A stretch of 64,000 nt of DNA from Alistipes sp. CAG:435. Lineage in GTDB: Bacteria > Bacteroidota > Bacteroidia > Bacteroidales > UBA932. The position numbers were made by a program, and so were the translations under genes. This document shows positions 54,519 through 63,139 of this stretch, in pieces. The stretch lies in assembly GCA_000433355.1 (NCBI GenBank), contig FR893154.1:62001-126000 (forward strand), read 5' to 3'. Numbering within the stretch: position 1 is the first letter of the stretch; every line of letters begins with the position of its first letter. The notes beneath the pieces are model-generated. The model saw nothing but the letters and a program-made list of their open reading frames with translations. It searched no databases and had not been told where the DNA came from.

Positions 54519-55172
54519 ATGAAAGTCATCAATCTTGGCGAGGCCGACTCGGTCCTCAACAACATCATCGCGCAGATGCGTGACAAAACCGTTCAGAAAG
54601 ACAGCCTCCGTTTCCGTTACAACCTTGAAAGGTTGGGGCATATCTTCGCCTACGAGTTAAGCAAGGCGCTGGACTACAGTCCCAAGGATGTCATCACTCC
54701 GCTCGCCACGGCAAGGGTTCGCACCAGTGACGCAAAGATTGTGGTTTCCACGATCCTTCGCGCCGGTCTGCCTCTCCATAAAGGTATCCTTGACGTTTTC
54801 GACAACGCGGAGAATGCGTTCGTCGCCGCGTTCAGAAAATATGACAAGGGGGACGAGTTCCACATCAATGTGGAGTATTGCACCTGTCCTGACCTGACGG
54901 GAAAGACGCTCATCATAGCCGACACGATGCTCGCGACTGGAGCGTCAATCGAAATTGCCTACCACAAGCTGATTGATGAGGGAGGAGAGCCGGTTCACAC
55001 GCACTTCGTCTGCCCTATCGCCAGCATCTACGCCATCGAGTTTCTTCAGAGGCATCTTCCTGAAAACACGACACTTTGGACCGCCGCCGTTGATGAGGAA
55101 CTGACCAGCCACTCCTACATCGTCCCAGGCCTTGGCGACGCAGGCGATCTCGCCTACGGAGCAAAGCTGTAA
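54519..55172 (+). CDS. upp: Uracil phosphoribosyltransferase
   Basis: Converts uracil and PRPP to UMP in pyrimidine salvage. The 217-residue cytosolic protein shows VSTILRAGLPLHKGIL, the PRPP-binding loop as LIIADTMLATGASI, and PGLGDAGDLAYG near the C-terminus, the uracil-binding stretch. The length is usual. It has its own consensus promoter and is followed by a series of hairpins. Confidence 0.94.
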   Translation: MKVINLGEADSVLNNIIAQMRDKTVQKDSLRFRYNLERLGHIFAYELSKALDYSPKDVITPLATARVRTSDAKIVVSTILRAGLPLHKGILDVFDNAENAFVAAFRKYDKGDEFHINVEYCTCPDLTGKTLIIADTMLATGASIEIAYHKLIDEGGEPVHTHFVCPIASIYAIEFLQRHLPENTTLWTAAVDEELTSHSYIVPGLGDAGDLAYGAKL

Positions 55173-55201
55173 GCAGCTTTGCTCTATATCTTTCACCCCC
55201 A

Positions 55202-55249
55202 GTCCCTTCGGGACAGCCCCGGTGGGGCATTGGGGAGCGGTCTCCCCAA
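55202..55249. repeat. Three consecutive hairpins after upp
   Basis: GTCCC-TTC-GGGAC (55202-55214), GCCCC-GGT-GGGGC (55216-55228) and TTGGGGA-GCGGTC-TCCCCAA (55230-55249), separated by single bases. It starts 29 bases after the upp stop. Confidence 0.8.
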
Positions 55250-55323
55250 ACCCCTTGCGTCGCTACGCTCCGTAGTCCACTAAAGTTCTTTCAATACTAT
55301 GGGGAGAAGGTCCTGTGCGAAGA

Positions 55324-55405
55324 GCGTCAGACGAAAAAAGATTCCGCAACCATTCACCCGGATAGGGCGCGAAGCGTAGGTTGCGGAATCTTTTTTGTCT
55401 GACGC
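55324..55405. terminator. Long hairpin between upp and rpoN
   Basis: 55324-55351 pairs with 55379-55405 over 27 bases with a single bulge; the arms contain AAAAAAG/CTTTTTT and the 27-base loop includes CCGGATAGGG, a string also found in the 44871-44940 inverted repeat. It lies between converging genes and may end both transcripts. Confidence 0.75.
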
Positions 55406-55426
55406 GGCCTGACCTAAATCCTTGCC

Positions 55427-55451
55427 GGTCACTTCGACGGGCTCAGCGACC
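55427..55451. repeat. REP-like palindrome, intergenic copy
   Basis: GGTCACT-TCGACGGGCTC-AGCGACC, near-identical to the element inside the cardiolipin synthase gene. It is 22 bases beyond the rpoN stop codon. Confidence 0.75.
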
Positions 55452-55473
55452 ACGGCGACATATTCAGTTACAA

Positions 55474-56886
55474 TTACAGTTCCTTTCTGAGCCGAGCCTT
55501 AGGAATGTCAAGCTGGTCACGGTACTTGGCGATCGTGCGGCGAGCGACCTTATAGCCACGCTTGTTCATCTCGGCCACCAACTGATCATCTGTCAGAGGC
55601 TTACGCTTGTCCTCAGCATCCACACACTCCCGCAAAGCCTTCTTCAACTCACGAGTGGACACCTCCTCGCCATCCTGGTTCTCAAGCCCCTCCGAAAAGA
55701 AATACTTCAACGGATAGATTCCGAAATGTGTCTCGATGTACTTGCTGTTCACAACCCTTGAGATCGTCGAGATGTCAAAGCCGGTCCTCTCTGCTATATC
55801 CTTCAGGACCATCGGCTTGAGATGAGACTCGTCCCCGTCCATGAAATAGTCATGCTGGTACTCGATGATGGCCTTCATCGTGCTCTCCAACGTGTTGTAG
55901 CGCTGCTTGAGAGCCTCCACAAACCACTTTGCCGAATCCAGCTTCTGCTTCACAAACGTGGCCGCCTCCTTCTTCTGCCTGTCCGAAGACCCCTGAGCCT
56001 CGACAAGAAGCTCAGCGTACTTGCGATTCACACGGATTTCAGGAATATTGAAACGAGGCATCGACAGTTTCAACTCTCCGTCCACAATGTCCAGCACGAA
56101 ATCCGGCACAATCTGCTGAGCCTGATCGTTGTAGGAATCATCAATCTGGCCTCCCGGAGCCGGGTTCAGCTTGACGATCTTAGCCATGACGGCCTTCATC
56201 TCCTCCTCGCTCAGTCCAAGTTTCGTGATGATCTTCTGGAAATGCCTGTTTGAGAACTCCGCGAAATAGTCAGTGAGAATGCTCTCGGCGGTCTGCACAG
56301 TCTTCGTCTGCTTCTGAGCCCTCAGCTGAAGGAGCAGGCACTCGCGCAGATCCCTTGCTCCGACCCCTGCCGGCTCGAACTCCTGAATCACCTTCAACAT
56401 ATTCAAGACCTCCTCCGGGCTGGATTCGATGTTCGCCCTGAAAGCAAGATCATCCACTATGCTGTCTATGTCCCTGCGAAGATAGCCGTCACTGTCAAGG
56501 CTTCCTATTATGAATGCAGCGACATCATGCGCATGCTTTGACAGATTCCGGTAGCCAAGCTGTTCCATCAGGCTCTGCGTGAAACTCTCCTTGACAGAGA
56601 ACGTGTTGTACTGAGGACGCTCGTCCTTACCATAGTTGTTCACATGAAGCTTGTACGCGGGAATCGGATCGTTCTCGTCGATCTCATCGATGGAGATGTC
56701 CTTAGGCTCATCATTGTCCTCGTTCTTTTCCGGAGCCGGAGAATCGTCAAGCACCGGATTGTCCTCCAACTCAGACTTGACCTTCTGCTCCAGTTCCTGA
56801 ATCGGCAGCTCGATGAGCTTGATCGTCTGAATCTGAAGCGGGGAAAGTTTCTGAGTCTGTTTGAGTTCTAGTCCTTGCTTGAGCAT
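55474..56886 (-). CDS. rpoN: RNA polymerase sigma-54 factor
   Basis: Alternative sigma factor for -24/-12 promoters that need an activator ATPase. The 470-residue protein has the Gln-rich activator-contact region I (LKQTQKLSPLQIQTIKLIEL near the start), an acidic region II (DDSPAPEKNEDNDEPKD), the core-binding domain, the helix-turn-helix and the RpoN box as ARRTIAKYRDQLDIPKARLR. It is the last gene of a three-gene minus-strand operon after a WHy/LEA-like lipoprotein and a SPOR protein (three-base gap). Confidence 0.95.
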   Translation of the reverse strand: MLKQGLELKQTQKLSPLQIQTIKLIELPIQELEQKVKSELEDNPVLDDSPAPEKNEDNDEPKDISIDEIDENDPIPAYKLHVNNYGKDERPQYNTFSVKESFTQSLMEQLGYRNLSKHAHDVAAFIIGSLDSDGYLRRDIDSIVDDLAFRANIESSPEEVLNMLKVIQEFEPAGVGARDLRECLLLQLRAQKQTKTVQTAESILTDYFAEFSNRHFQKIITKLGLSEEEMKAVMAKIVKLNPAPGGQIDDSYNDQAQQIVPDFVLDIVDGELKLSMPRFNIPEIRVNRKYAELLVEAQGSSDRQKKEAATFVKQKLDSAKWFVEALKQRYNTLESTMKAIIEYQHDYFMDGDESHLKPMVLKDIAERTGFDISTISRVVNSKYIETHFGIYPLKYFFSEGLENQDGEEVSTRELKKALRECVDAEDKRKPLTDDQLVAEMNKRGYKVARRTIAKYRDQLDIPKARLRKEL

Positions 56887-56889
56887 AGT

Positions 56890-57450
56890 TTATTCCTGAT
56901 TAACGGTCTCGACTGTGTAGGAATGGAACCGGTCAACCACAGGATAACCGATTGTCTCCCTTACTATGAAAGCGGTCGGGAAATCCCCTTTGACCTGCTG
57001 AAGAAGCCGCATGGCTTCGGACTTGGTGCGGAAATCCCCGACTGTCACCCTGAAGAAAGGATTGGAATATGTCCGATAGGCCGAAACGCCGGGGAACATC
57101 CCCTTGAAACGCTCCAAAGCCGCTTCGGAATCATTCCTCGAAGTCTGCTTGTTGTCATTGAATATCCGGACTCTGAATCCGGTGGAAGTCCTTGAGGAAT
57201 TAGCGGCCACATGTGACTCGAAAGCGTTCAGAATGCGCTGAGACTGATGCACGGTCACCTTTGAATCCCCTCCGCCATAACCGGAAAGGAGGTTGAATAT
57301 ATTCTTTCCCACCAATGTGGAGTCCATCGCCGCGCTTTGCCGATAGATGACGGAATCACGCTTCTCGGTTGTGCCTTGGGCAAGGGCCGTCGACACGGAG
57401 GCGAGAAGGAACAATGTGATCGCCAGGATTTTACGAACCGGAATATTCAT
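56890..57450 (-). CDS. SPOR-domain exported protein
   Basis: A 186-residue exported protein (signal peptide ending near VSTALAQ). The C-terminal part (about 95-175: GFRVRIFNDNKQTSRNDSEA, FFRVTVGDFRTKSEAMRLL) looks like a SPOR domain, which binds peptidoglycan lacking stem peptides, usually at the division site. The N-terminal part contains an unassigned helical segment. It lies between the LEA-like lipoprotein (four-base gap) and rpoN. Confidence 0.75.
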   Translation of the reverse strand: MNIPVRKILAITLFLLASVSTALAQGTTEKRDSVIYRQSAAMDSTLVGKNIFNLLSGYGGGDSKVTVHQSQRILNAFESHVAANSSRTSTGFRVRIFNDNKQTSRNDSEAALERFKGMFPGVSAYRTYSNPFFRVTVGDFRTKSEAMRLLQQVKGDFPTAFIVRETIGYPVVDRFHSYTVETVNQE

Positions 57451-57454
57451 AAAT

Positions 57455-57934
57455 CTATTCAGTCATTTGATTAAGGTCGATATTCTTGAATTTCAAGGTG
57501 GTGCCCGCTCCGCTCTTGAGTTTAACGGTCGCGGTCACATCCGTGGTGAAGCCCTCCAGACTGCCCTTCTTCACGATCTGCATCAGTTTCATAAGGCTCA
57601 CGCCATCGTTCAGGGTCGCCGTGCAAGGCAGGTCATAGACCTTCGAGCATTTCTTGTCCACGCTGATCGTGTCCGCCGTGTAGGTCGCGAAATCCTCTCC
57701 GTTGTACTTCACTGTCCCGCTGACATCCATCACCTTGAACGCGAATGTCGGATTGTCAATCCCGACCGCGAGCACCGCGTCTATCGAACGCAGGCCTTTC
57801 AATGAATATGACTCCAGGCCGCACGAGGTCACCTTTATGTCTTTGACCTTGGACAGACCGGAGCATCCGGAAAGGATGGCACAGGCCAGCGAAACGATGA
57901 GAATGCCGAATATTGTTTTCTTGAATGTCTTCAT
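57455..57934 (-). CDS. Small LEA/WHy-like lipoprotein
   Basis: A 159-residue lipoprotein (lipobox AILSGCSG). The mature part is a single beta-sandwich-like domain (SIDAVLAVGIDNPTFAFKVM, SGTVKYNGEDFATYTADTI) whose pattern of a repeated NP-F core resembles the LEA type 2/WHy fold. The function is unknown. It is the first gene of the operon with the SPOR protein and rpoN, and has a -7 box at 57954-57961. Confidence 0.65.
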   Translation of the reverse strand: MKTFKKTIFGILIVSLACAILSGCSGLSKVKDIKVTSCGLESYSLKGLRSIDAVLAVGIDNPTFAFKVMDVSGTVKYNGEDFATYTADTISVDKKCSKVYDLPCTATLNDGVSLMKLMQIVKKGSLEGFTTDVTATVKLKSGAGTTLKFKNIDLNQMTE

Positions 57935-57953
57935 CTTGTCAACACTGTTTCCA

Positions 57954-57961
57954 CAAAGATA
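57954..57961 (-). promoter_or_regulatory. -7 box of the rpoN operon
   Basis: TATCTTTG on the minus strand, 20 bases before the first start codon of the operon. Confidence 0.55.
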
Positions 57962-58080
57962 ATGAAAAATCCATAATAAGCATTATCGAATGGATTTGCC
58001 AGAATAGCCATACTTCCATAAAAAACATGCCACGATGGATTTGATGAACGTCATCAAGTCATTATTCAAGGATAATTATC

Positions 58081-58088
58081 TATCTTTG
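58081..58088 (+). promoter_or_regulatory. -7 box of miaB
   Basis: TATCTTTG, 20 bases before the miaB ATG. No good TTTG box upstream. Confidence 0.55.
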
Positions 58089-58108
58089 CGTCAAGACAGT
58101 CATTACGA

Positions 58109-59431
58109 ATGAGCAAGAAGATTTACATAGAGACTTACGGTTGCCAGATGAATGTCGGCGATTCGGAGGTGATTTTCTCGATTCTCGGGAAAGAGGGGTA
58201 TGAACGGACTGAGTCAATGGACGACGCGGACGTGATTCTCGCGAACACGTGCTCGGTCAGGGACAACGCCGAGCAAAGGATATGGGGGCGCATCGAGGTG
58301 TTCCACAAACAGAAGGAAAAAAGATCCGGCGTCGTGGTGGGGATTGTCGGATGCATGGCCGAAAGGCTGAAAGACAAGCTGTTGGACACGCACAAAGTGG
58401 ACCTTGTCGCCGGTCCGGACTCCTACAGGACGCTTCCGACGCTGCTCCGGGACATCGCGCCGGACAAGCCGCAGATCAACGTGATGCTCTCACACGAAGA
58501 GACTTACGCCGACATCGTGCCGGTCAGGACAGACAGGAACGGGGTCTCAGCGTTCATCTCGATCATGAGGGGATGCAACAATGTCTGCTCGTATTGCGTG
58601 GTTCCTTACACCAGGGGCGCGGAAAGAAGCCGAGATCCTCAAACCATTGTGGATGAAGCCCGTGACGTTTTCAGCAAAGGGTACAAGGAAGTCACCCTGC
58701 TCGGTCAGAACGTGGATTCCTACAACTGGAAACCGGCGGAGGGGAAAGGATGTGACTTTCCGGAACTGTTGGAGATGGTCGCCCGGATCAGCCCTGAGCT
58801 GAGAGTGCGTTTCGCCACCAATCATCCCAAGGACATCAGTGACGAGTTGATCGAGACGATGGCAAGGCACGACAACATCTGCAATCATATTCATCTGCCG
58901 GTCCAGTCGGGCAGCGACAGGCTTTTGGAGAAGATGAGGAGACGCTACACCGCCGAGTGGTATCTTGAGCGTGTGGCGATGATCCGGGAGGTTCTGCCGG
59001 GCTGCGGAATCACCACGGACGTGATCGCCGGGTTCTGCTCCGAGACAGAGGAGGACCATCAGCAGACACTTGAACTGTTCCGTAAGGTCGGGTTCGACTA
59101 CGCCTATATGTTCTACTACTCCGAGAGACCGGGGACGCTCGCCGCAAGGCATTATCCTGACGATGTTCCGCTCGATGTCAAGACCAGAAGGCTGAACGAG
59201 ATCATCGCCCTGCAGAGCGAGCTGAGCCTGAAGAGCAACCAGAATGACATCGGCAAGACTTTCAGGGTTCTTGTGGAAGGGCCGTCAAAGAAGAATCCTG
59301 AAGAACTCTGCGGCCGCTCCGGCAGCAACAAGATGTGCGTATTCCCGGGCAAGGGACACAAGGCCGGAGATTATGTGGATGTCAAGGTGCTCTCCTGCAC
59401 ATCGGCGACCTTGATCGGTAAACTGGCTTAA
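58109..59431 (+). CDS. miaB: tRNA-2-methylthio-N6-dimethylallyladenosine synthase
   Basis: Radical-SAM enzyme that adds the methylthio group at position A37 of tRNAs. The 440-residue protein has the N-terminal UPF0004 domain with cysteines C12, C48 and C82 for one iron-sulfur cluster, the radical-SAM CxxxCxxC (C156, C160, C163 in MRGCNNVCSYCVVPYTRG) and a C-terminal TRAM domain (about 375-440). The methylthiotransferase family also includes RimO and MtaB; the text ETYGCQMNVGDSE and the length favour MiaB. The cardiolipin synthase follows nine bases later. Confidence 0.95.
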   Translation: MSKKIYIETYGCQMNVGDSEVIFSILGKEGYERTESMDDADVILANTCSVRDNAEQRIWGRIEVFHKQKEKRSGVVVGIVGCMAERLKDKLLDTHKVDLVAGPDSYRTLPTLLRDIAPDKPQINVMLSHEETYADIVPVRTDRNGVSAFISIMRGCNNVCSYCVVPYTRGAERSRDPQTIVDEARDVFSKGYKEVTLLGQNVDSYNWKPAEGKGCDFPELLEMVARISPELRVRFATNHPKDISDELIETMARHDNICNHIHLPVQSGSDRLLEKMRRRYTAEWYLERVAMIREVLPGCGITTDVIAGFCSETEEDHQQTLELFRKVGFDYAYMFYYSERPGTLAARHYPDDVPLDVKTRRLNEIIALQSELSLKSNQNDIGKTFRVLVEGPSKKNPEELCGRSGSNKMCVFPGKGHKAGDYVDVKVLSCTSATLIGKLA

Positions 59432-59440
59432 CGGCGGTCT

Positions 59441-61024
59441 ATGTTGCAGTGGATTCTCACGGTGTTATACATACTCCTGATTCTCAGCGTCTTCACAATC
59501 ATATTGGTTGACCGGGGAGATTCAGGAAGGAAGTTCGCGTGGCTGCTCGTCATCGCCGTGCTTCCTGTGGTCGGACTGGTCCTCTACCTGATGTTCGGCA
59601 TCAACTACCGGCATCACTGGATCTTCAACCGCCGGCATCAAAGGTACAGGGACATATTCGAGGCCGGAACCACTCCGGAACTGAACAGAATCCTCTTCGG
59701 TCACGACAACGAATCAGCCATCCGTGAGGAGTTCCGGCCGCTGGCGAAACTTCTCGGGGCGGAAAGCTACCCATCCGTCACATCAGGCAACGATGTGGAG
59801 ATCATCACGAGCGGACAGCGGAAATTCGACCTGCTCCGCGAGGACATCCTGGCGGCCAAATATTCAATCCACATTGAATATTTCCATTTCGGCAACGACA
59901 AGGGCAGCAAGGCGATCAAGCGTCTTCTGATGCAGAAGGCAAGGGAAGGGGTCAAGGTTCGTTTTCTGTACGAGAACATCGCCAATTTCCCGATAGCTTC
60001 GGCCTACTACAACAACATGAGGAAAGCCGGGGTCGAGGTTGTGAAGTTCACCAACCCAAGGATGCATGTCCTGGATCTGGCCACGAAACTCAATTACCGG
60101 AACCACAGGAAGATAGTGGTGATCGACGGGAAGATCGGCTACACGGGAGGGATGAATATAAACGATCATTATTTCCGTCAGTGGAGGGACACGCACATGC
60201 GCTTAACGGGCGATGCCGTGGCCGTTCTCCAGTACACTTTTCTGGACTCCTGGTTGACAGGCGGCGGGACGATCGACAAGGAGATGATCGAGTATTACCC
60301 GATGGCGAAGAAGACGGTCACTGAGTCTGTCGATGTGACCGCGCGGGAACACAAAGCATTGAACAGTGTCGCTTCGACAGGCTCAGCGACCAGGGAAACA
60401 GGATCAGCGACCAGAGATAACGATCTGTCAACCGAACAAGAAATAGACTTCCGGGCAACCCACCAGACGCTCAGGAACAAACTGGTCCAGATCGTCCCTG
60501 ACGAGCCGGACCTTCCACTGCCGATCCTCCAGCTGAGTTACGAATGGGCTCTCCAGCACGCCCAGAAGTACATCTACCTTCAGACTCCGTACTTCGTTCC
60601 CACAGAGCCGGTTATGGACGCTCTCAAAACCGCGGCCCTATGCGGGGTCGATGTCCGTCTGATGCTCCCGGAAGTGGCCGACAACCTGCTGATGCGTCCC
60701 GCCAACAGAGCCTACTACGAAGAGGTCCTGCAAGCCGGAGTAAGAATATTCCTGCGAAAGGGAGAGTTCATTCACGCAAAGACCTTTGTCTGTGACGATT
60801 ACCTCTCCAGCATCGGCTCAGCGAATCTGGACTTCCGCAGTTTCGCCATCAACTACGAGGTCAACTCCTACATCTACGATGAGGAGACCGCCCTGATGAA
60901 CAAAGGAATATTCATGTACGACCTCAGGCAATGCCATGAGTTGACTTTGGAGGCATGGAACGCCCGTCCGTGGTATTCCCGCATCATCGAAAGTTTCATG
61001 AGGTTGTTCGCTCCGCTGCTGTAG
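59441..61024 (+). CDS. cls: Cardiolipin synthase (phospholipase D type)
   Basis: Forms cardiolipin at the inner membrane from phosphatidylglycerol. The 527-residue protein has two N-terminal membrane helices (about 3-23 and 31-53) and two HKD motifs: H222-K224-D229 (NHRKIVVIDGKIGYTGGMN) and H445-K447-D452 (IHAKTFVCDDYLSSIGSAN). Between the two phospholipase D domains, residues about 308-328 (SVASTGSATRETGSATRDND) are encoded by a REP-like palindrome plus a partial second copy and are not expected in the family. It probably shares a transcript with miaB. Confidence 0.95.
   Translation: MLQWILTVLYILLILSVFTIILVDRGDSGRKFAWLLVIAVLPVVGLVLYLMFGINYRHHWIFNRRHQRYRDIFEAGTTPELNRILFGHDNESAIREEFRPLAKLLGAESYPSVTSGNDVEIITSGQRKFDLLREDILAAKYSIHIEYFHFGNDKGSKAIKRLLMQKAREGVKVRFLYENIANFPIASAYYNNMRKAGVEVVKFTNPRMHVLDLATKLNYRNHRKIVVIDGKIGYTGGMNINDHYFRQWRDTHMRLTGDAVAVLQYTFLDSWLTGGGTIDKEMIEYYPMAKKTVTESVDVTAREHKALNSVASTGSATRETGSATRDNDLSTEQEIDFRATHQTLRNKLVQIVPDEPDLPLPILQLSYEWALQHAQKYIYLQTPYFVPTEPVMDALKTAALCGVDVRLMLPEVADNLLMRPANRAYYEEVLQAGVRIFLRKGEFIHAKTFVCDDYLSSIGSANLDFRSFAINYEVNSYIYDEETALMNKGIFMYDLRQCHELTLEAWNARPWYSRIIESFMRLFAPLL
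60368..60391. repeat. REP-like palindrome inside cls
   Basis: GTCGCT-TCGACAGGCTC-AGCGAC followed by C: perfect six-base outer arms around an 11-base core. A partial copy (GGATCAGCGACCAG) follows at 60401-60414. In frame it gives VASTGSAT; the other strand would read LVAEPVEAT, the text found in the GH125 linker. Confidence 0.85.
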
Positions 61025-61171
61025 GACTTCCGTTGCCTCCTGCCGAATCAGCCTGCCTTCAGACCACATGCCCAAGAACAGTTTTCCCTGCCAGACCCCG
61101 AAAAAATGATTCCGGACTCGATTTTTTGATAATATTTTCCCAAGTACACCACCGTTTTTGCAAAAAGCCTA

Positions 61172-61179
61172 TATCTTTG
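61172..61179 (+). promoter_or_regulatory. -7 box of the MFS transporter gene
   Basis: TATCTTTG, 25 bases before the start codon at 61205. Confidence 0.55.
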
Positions 61180-61204
61180 CAAAAACGTTTTCGGTAACAA
61201 AAAA

Positions 61205-62647
61205 ATGACAAGTAAGACTAAGACCAATTTCAGATGGGTGATCTGTGCGATGCTTTTCGTCGCGACAGCCGTGAATTATCTTGACAGACAAGTACTTTCC
61301 CTGACATGGGACGAGTTCATCAAACCGGAGTTCCATTGGAATGAATCGCACTACGGCACGATCACGTCCCTGTTCTCGATCATATATGCGATCTGCATGC
61401 TGTTCGCGGGCCGTGTCGTTGACTGGATGGGCACCAAGAAAGGCTACCTGTGGTCAATCGGAGTGTGGTCGGCCGGTGCATGCGCCCATGCCTTATGCGG
61501 GGTCGTGACAGAAAATATCGTAGGACTGCACACGGCGGCCGAACTGGTTCAAGCCACAGGTGACACAGCGGTTCTCATATCCACAATCAGCATGTATTGT
61601 TTCCTTGTCGCCCGAAGCATCCTGGCCCTTGGAGAAGCCGGCAACTTTCCTGCCGCCATCAAGACCACGGCTGAATATTTTCCTAAGAAAGACAGGGCTT
61701 TCGCCACGTCCATATTCAATGCCGGCGCTTCTATCGGAGCGCTGTTCGCCCCGCTCACCATCCCGGTTCTCGCGAAGAACTTCGGTTGGGAGGTCTCGTT
61801 CATCATCATCGGAGCCCTGGGCTTCGTCTGGATGGGATTCTGGGTGTTCCTCTACGACAAGCCTGAGGCTTCCAAGCACGTGAGCAAGGAAGAGCTGGCC
61901 TACATCGAGCAGGACAAGGAACTTGACAACGAGAAGGCTGCCGACAACGGAACCGGGAAGAAGATCGGTTTCAAGGACTGCCTCAAGTACAAGCAGACCT
62001 GGGCGTTCGCCGTCGGAAAGTTTATGACCGACGGAGTCTGGTGGTTCTTCCTGTTCTGGACCCCGTCCTATCTGAACACACAGTTCGGGATCAAGACCAG
62101 CGACCCGATGGGTATGGCATTGATATTCACTCTCTATGCCATAACGATGCTTTCGATCTACGGCGGAAAGCTTCCTACCATATTCATCAATAAGGCGATG
62201 AAGAAGGGAGAGGCGTTCGATCCGTACGCGGCCAGGATGAAGGCGATGCTGATCTTCGCGTTCCTGCCGCTGGTCGTCCTGCTCGCACAGCCTCTTGGCA
62301 GGATATCCCCTTGGTTCCCGGTCATCCTGATCGGCATCGGCGCGGCCGCGCACCAGTCTTGGTCCGCCAACATCTTCTCAACCGTAGGAGACATGTTCCC
62401 GAAATCCAGCATCGCCACCATCACCGGTATCGGCGGCATGGCGGGAGGACTCGGCTCAATGTTCCTCCAGAAAGTGGCTGGTGAGCTCTTCGTTTACTCC
62501 GAGCAAGTCAACCTGTCCTTCTTGGGATTCACCGGAAAACCGGCCGGCTACTTCATCATCTTCTGCGTCTGCGCCACCGCCTACCTTATCGGCTGGTGCA
62601 TCATGAAAGCCCTTGTACCTAAATACAAGGTGATAACGCTCAACTAA
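61205..62647 (+). CDS. MFS transporter, anion:cation symporter (hexuronate-like) type
   Basis: A 480-residue inner-membrane carrier with about 12 helices. It begins RWVICAMLFVATAVNYLDRQ and has the loop motif FAGRVVDWMGTKKGYLWSIG, ALGEAGNFPAAIKTTAEYFP and FNAGASIGALFAPL, all typical of the ACS family that takes up hexuronates, glucarate or similar acids with protons. The substrate is not proven. It stands alone with its own -7 box; no sugar-acid catabolic genes are in the window. Confidence 0.88.
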   Translation: MTSKTKTNFRWVICAMLFVATAVNYLDRQVLSLTWDEFIKPEFHWNESHYGTITSLFSIIYAICMLFAGRVVDWMGTKKGYLWSIGVWSAGACAHALCGVVTENIVGLHTAAELVQATGDTAVLISTISMYCFLVARSILALGEAGNFPAAIKTTAEYFPKKDRAFATSIFNAGASIGALFAPLTIPVLAKNFGWEVSFIIIGALGFVWMGFWVFLYDKPEASKHVSKEELAYIEQDKELDNEKAADNGTGKKIGFKDCLKYKQTWAFAVGKFMTDGVWWFFLFWTPSYLNTQFGIKTSDPMGMALIFTLYAITMLSIYGGKLPTIFINKAMKKGEAFDPYAARMKAMLIFAFLPLVVLLAQPLGRISPWFPVILIGIGAAAHQSWSANIFSTVGDMFPKSSIATITGIGGMAGGLGSMFLQKVAGELFVYSEQVNLSFLGFTGKPAGYFIIFCVCATAYLIGWCIMKALVPKYKVITLN

Positions 62648-63139
62648 CGGCGGAACACCAATCCAATGCAAGCCAGGCCTCAACTTGGCATATTACCTCA
62701 AGATTTGCGATGGCTTCTTCATCTCGCGAATCACCACCGTCACAAACCGCGTGGCAGACAAGTCACTGACAGCCAACAAATTAAGCCTCTTCGTGGTGCA
62801 GAATATCGCCCCACGAAGAGGCTTAATTTATTGACTATAAGGCGTATATCCGCCACAGCCACCACGAAATCAGAGATTTCAGGCGAACCAACGTACAAAC
62901 TTCAAATCATCATACAATATAAGCACTTGAAAGGCACAGGCACAATACAGTCTGACAGATATCAAATGACATACACTCAAATGCTAATATGCAACATTAC
63001 TTCCTGCCGCCAATATATTTTCACTTATAGATATTGCATATCCGCGAATATTTATGTAAAATTGCCGAAACTATACACATAAAAAGAGAAATTGAACCAA
63101 ACTTATGATGTTATAACTAACTTAAAAATATTTTCAATA
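62648..63139. other. Intergenic region
   Basis: Contains hairpin repeat copy 3 (62750-62842) and then about 300 bases of A/T-rich DNA in which I see no gene; short frames have no recognisable product. Confidence 0.6.
62750..62842 (-). repeat. Hairpin repeat with conserved tail, copy 3
   Basis: A 19-base perfect stem (62778-62796 with 62811-62829) around a 14-base loop. Read on the minus strand it is preceded by GTCAATA and followed by GTTGGCTGTCAGTGACTTGT then CTGCCACG, matching the tail of copies 1 and 2. The stem is of entirely different sequence (AAATTAAGCCTCTTCGTGG). Confidence 0.85.
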
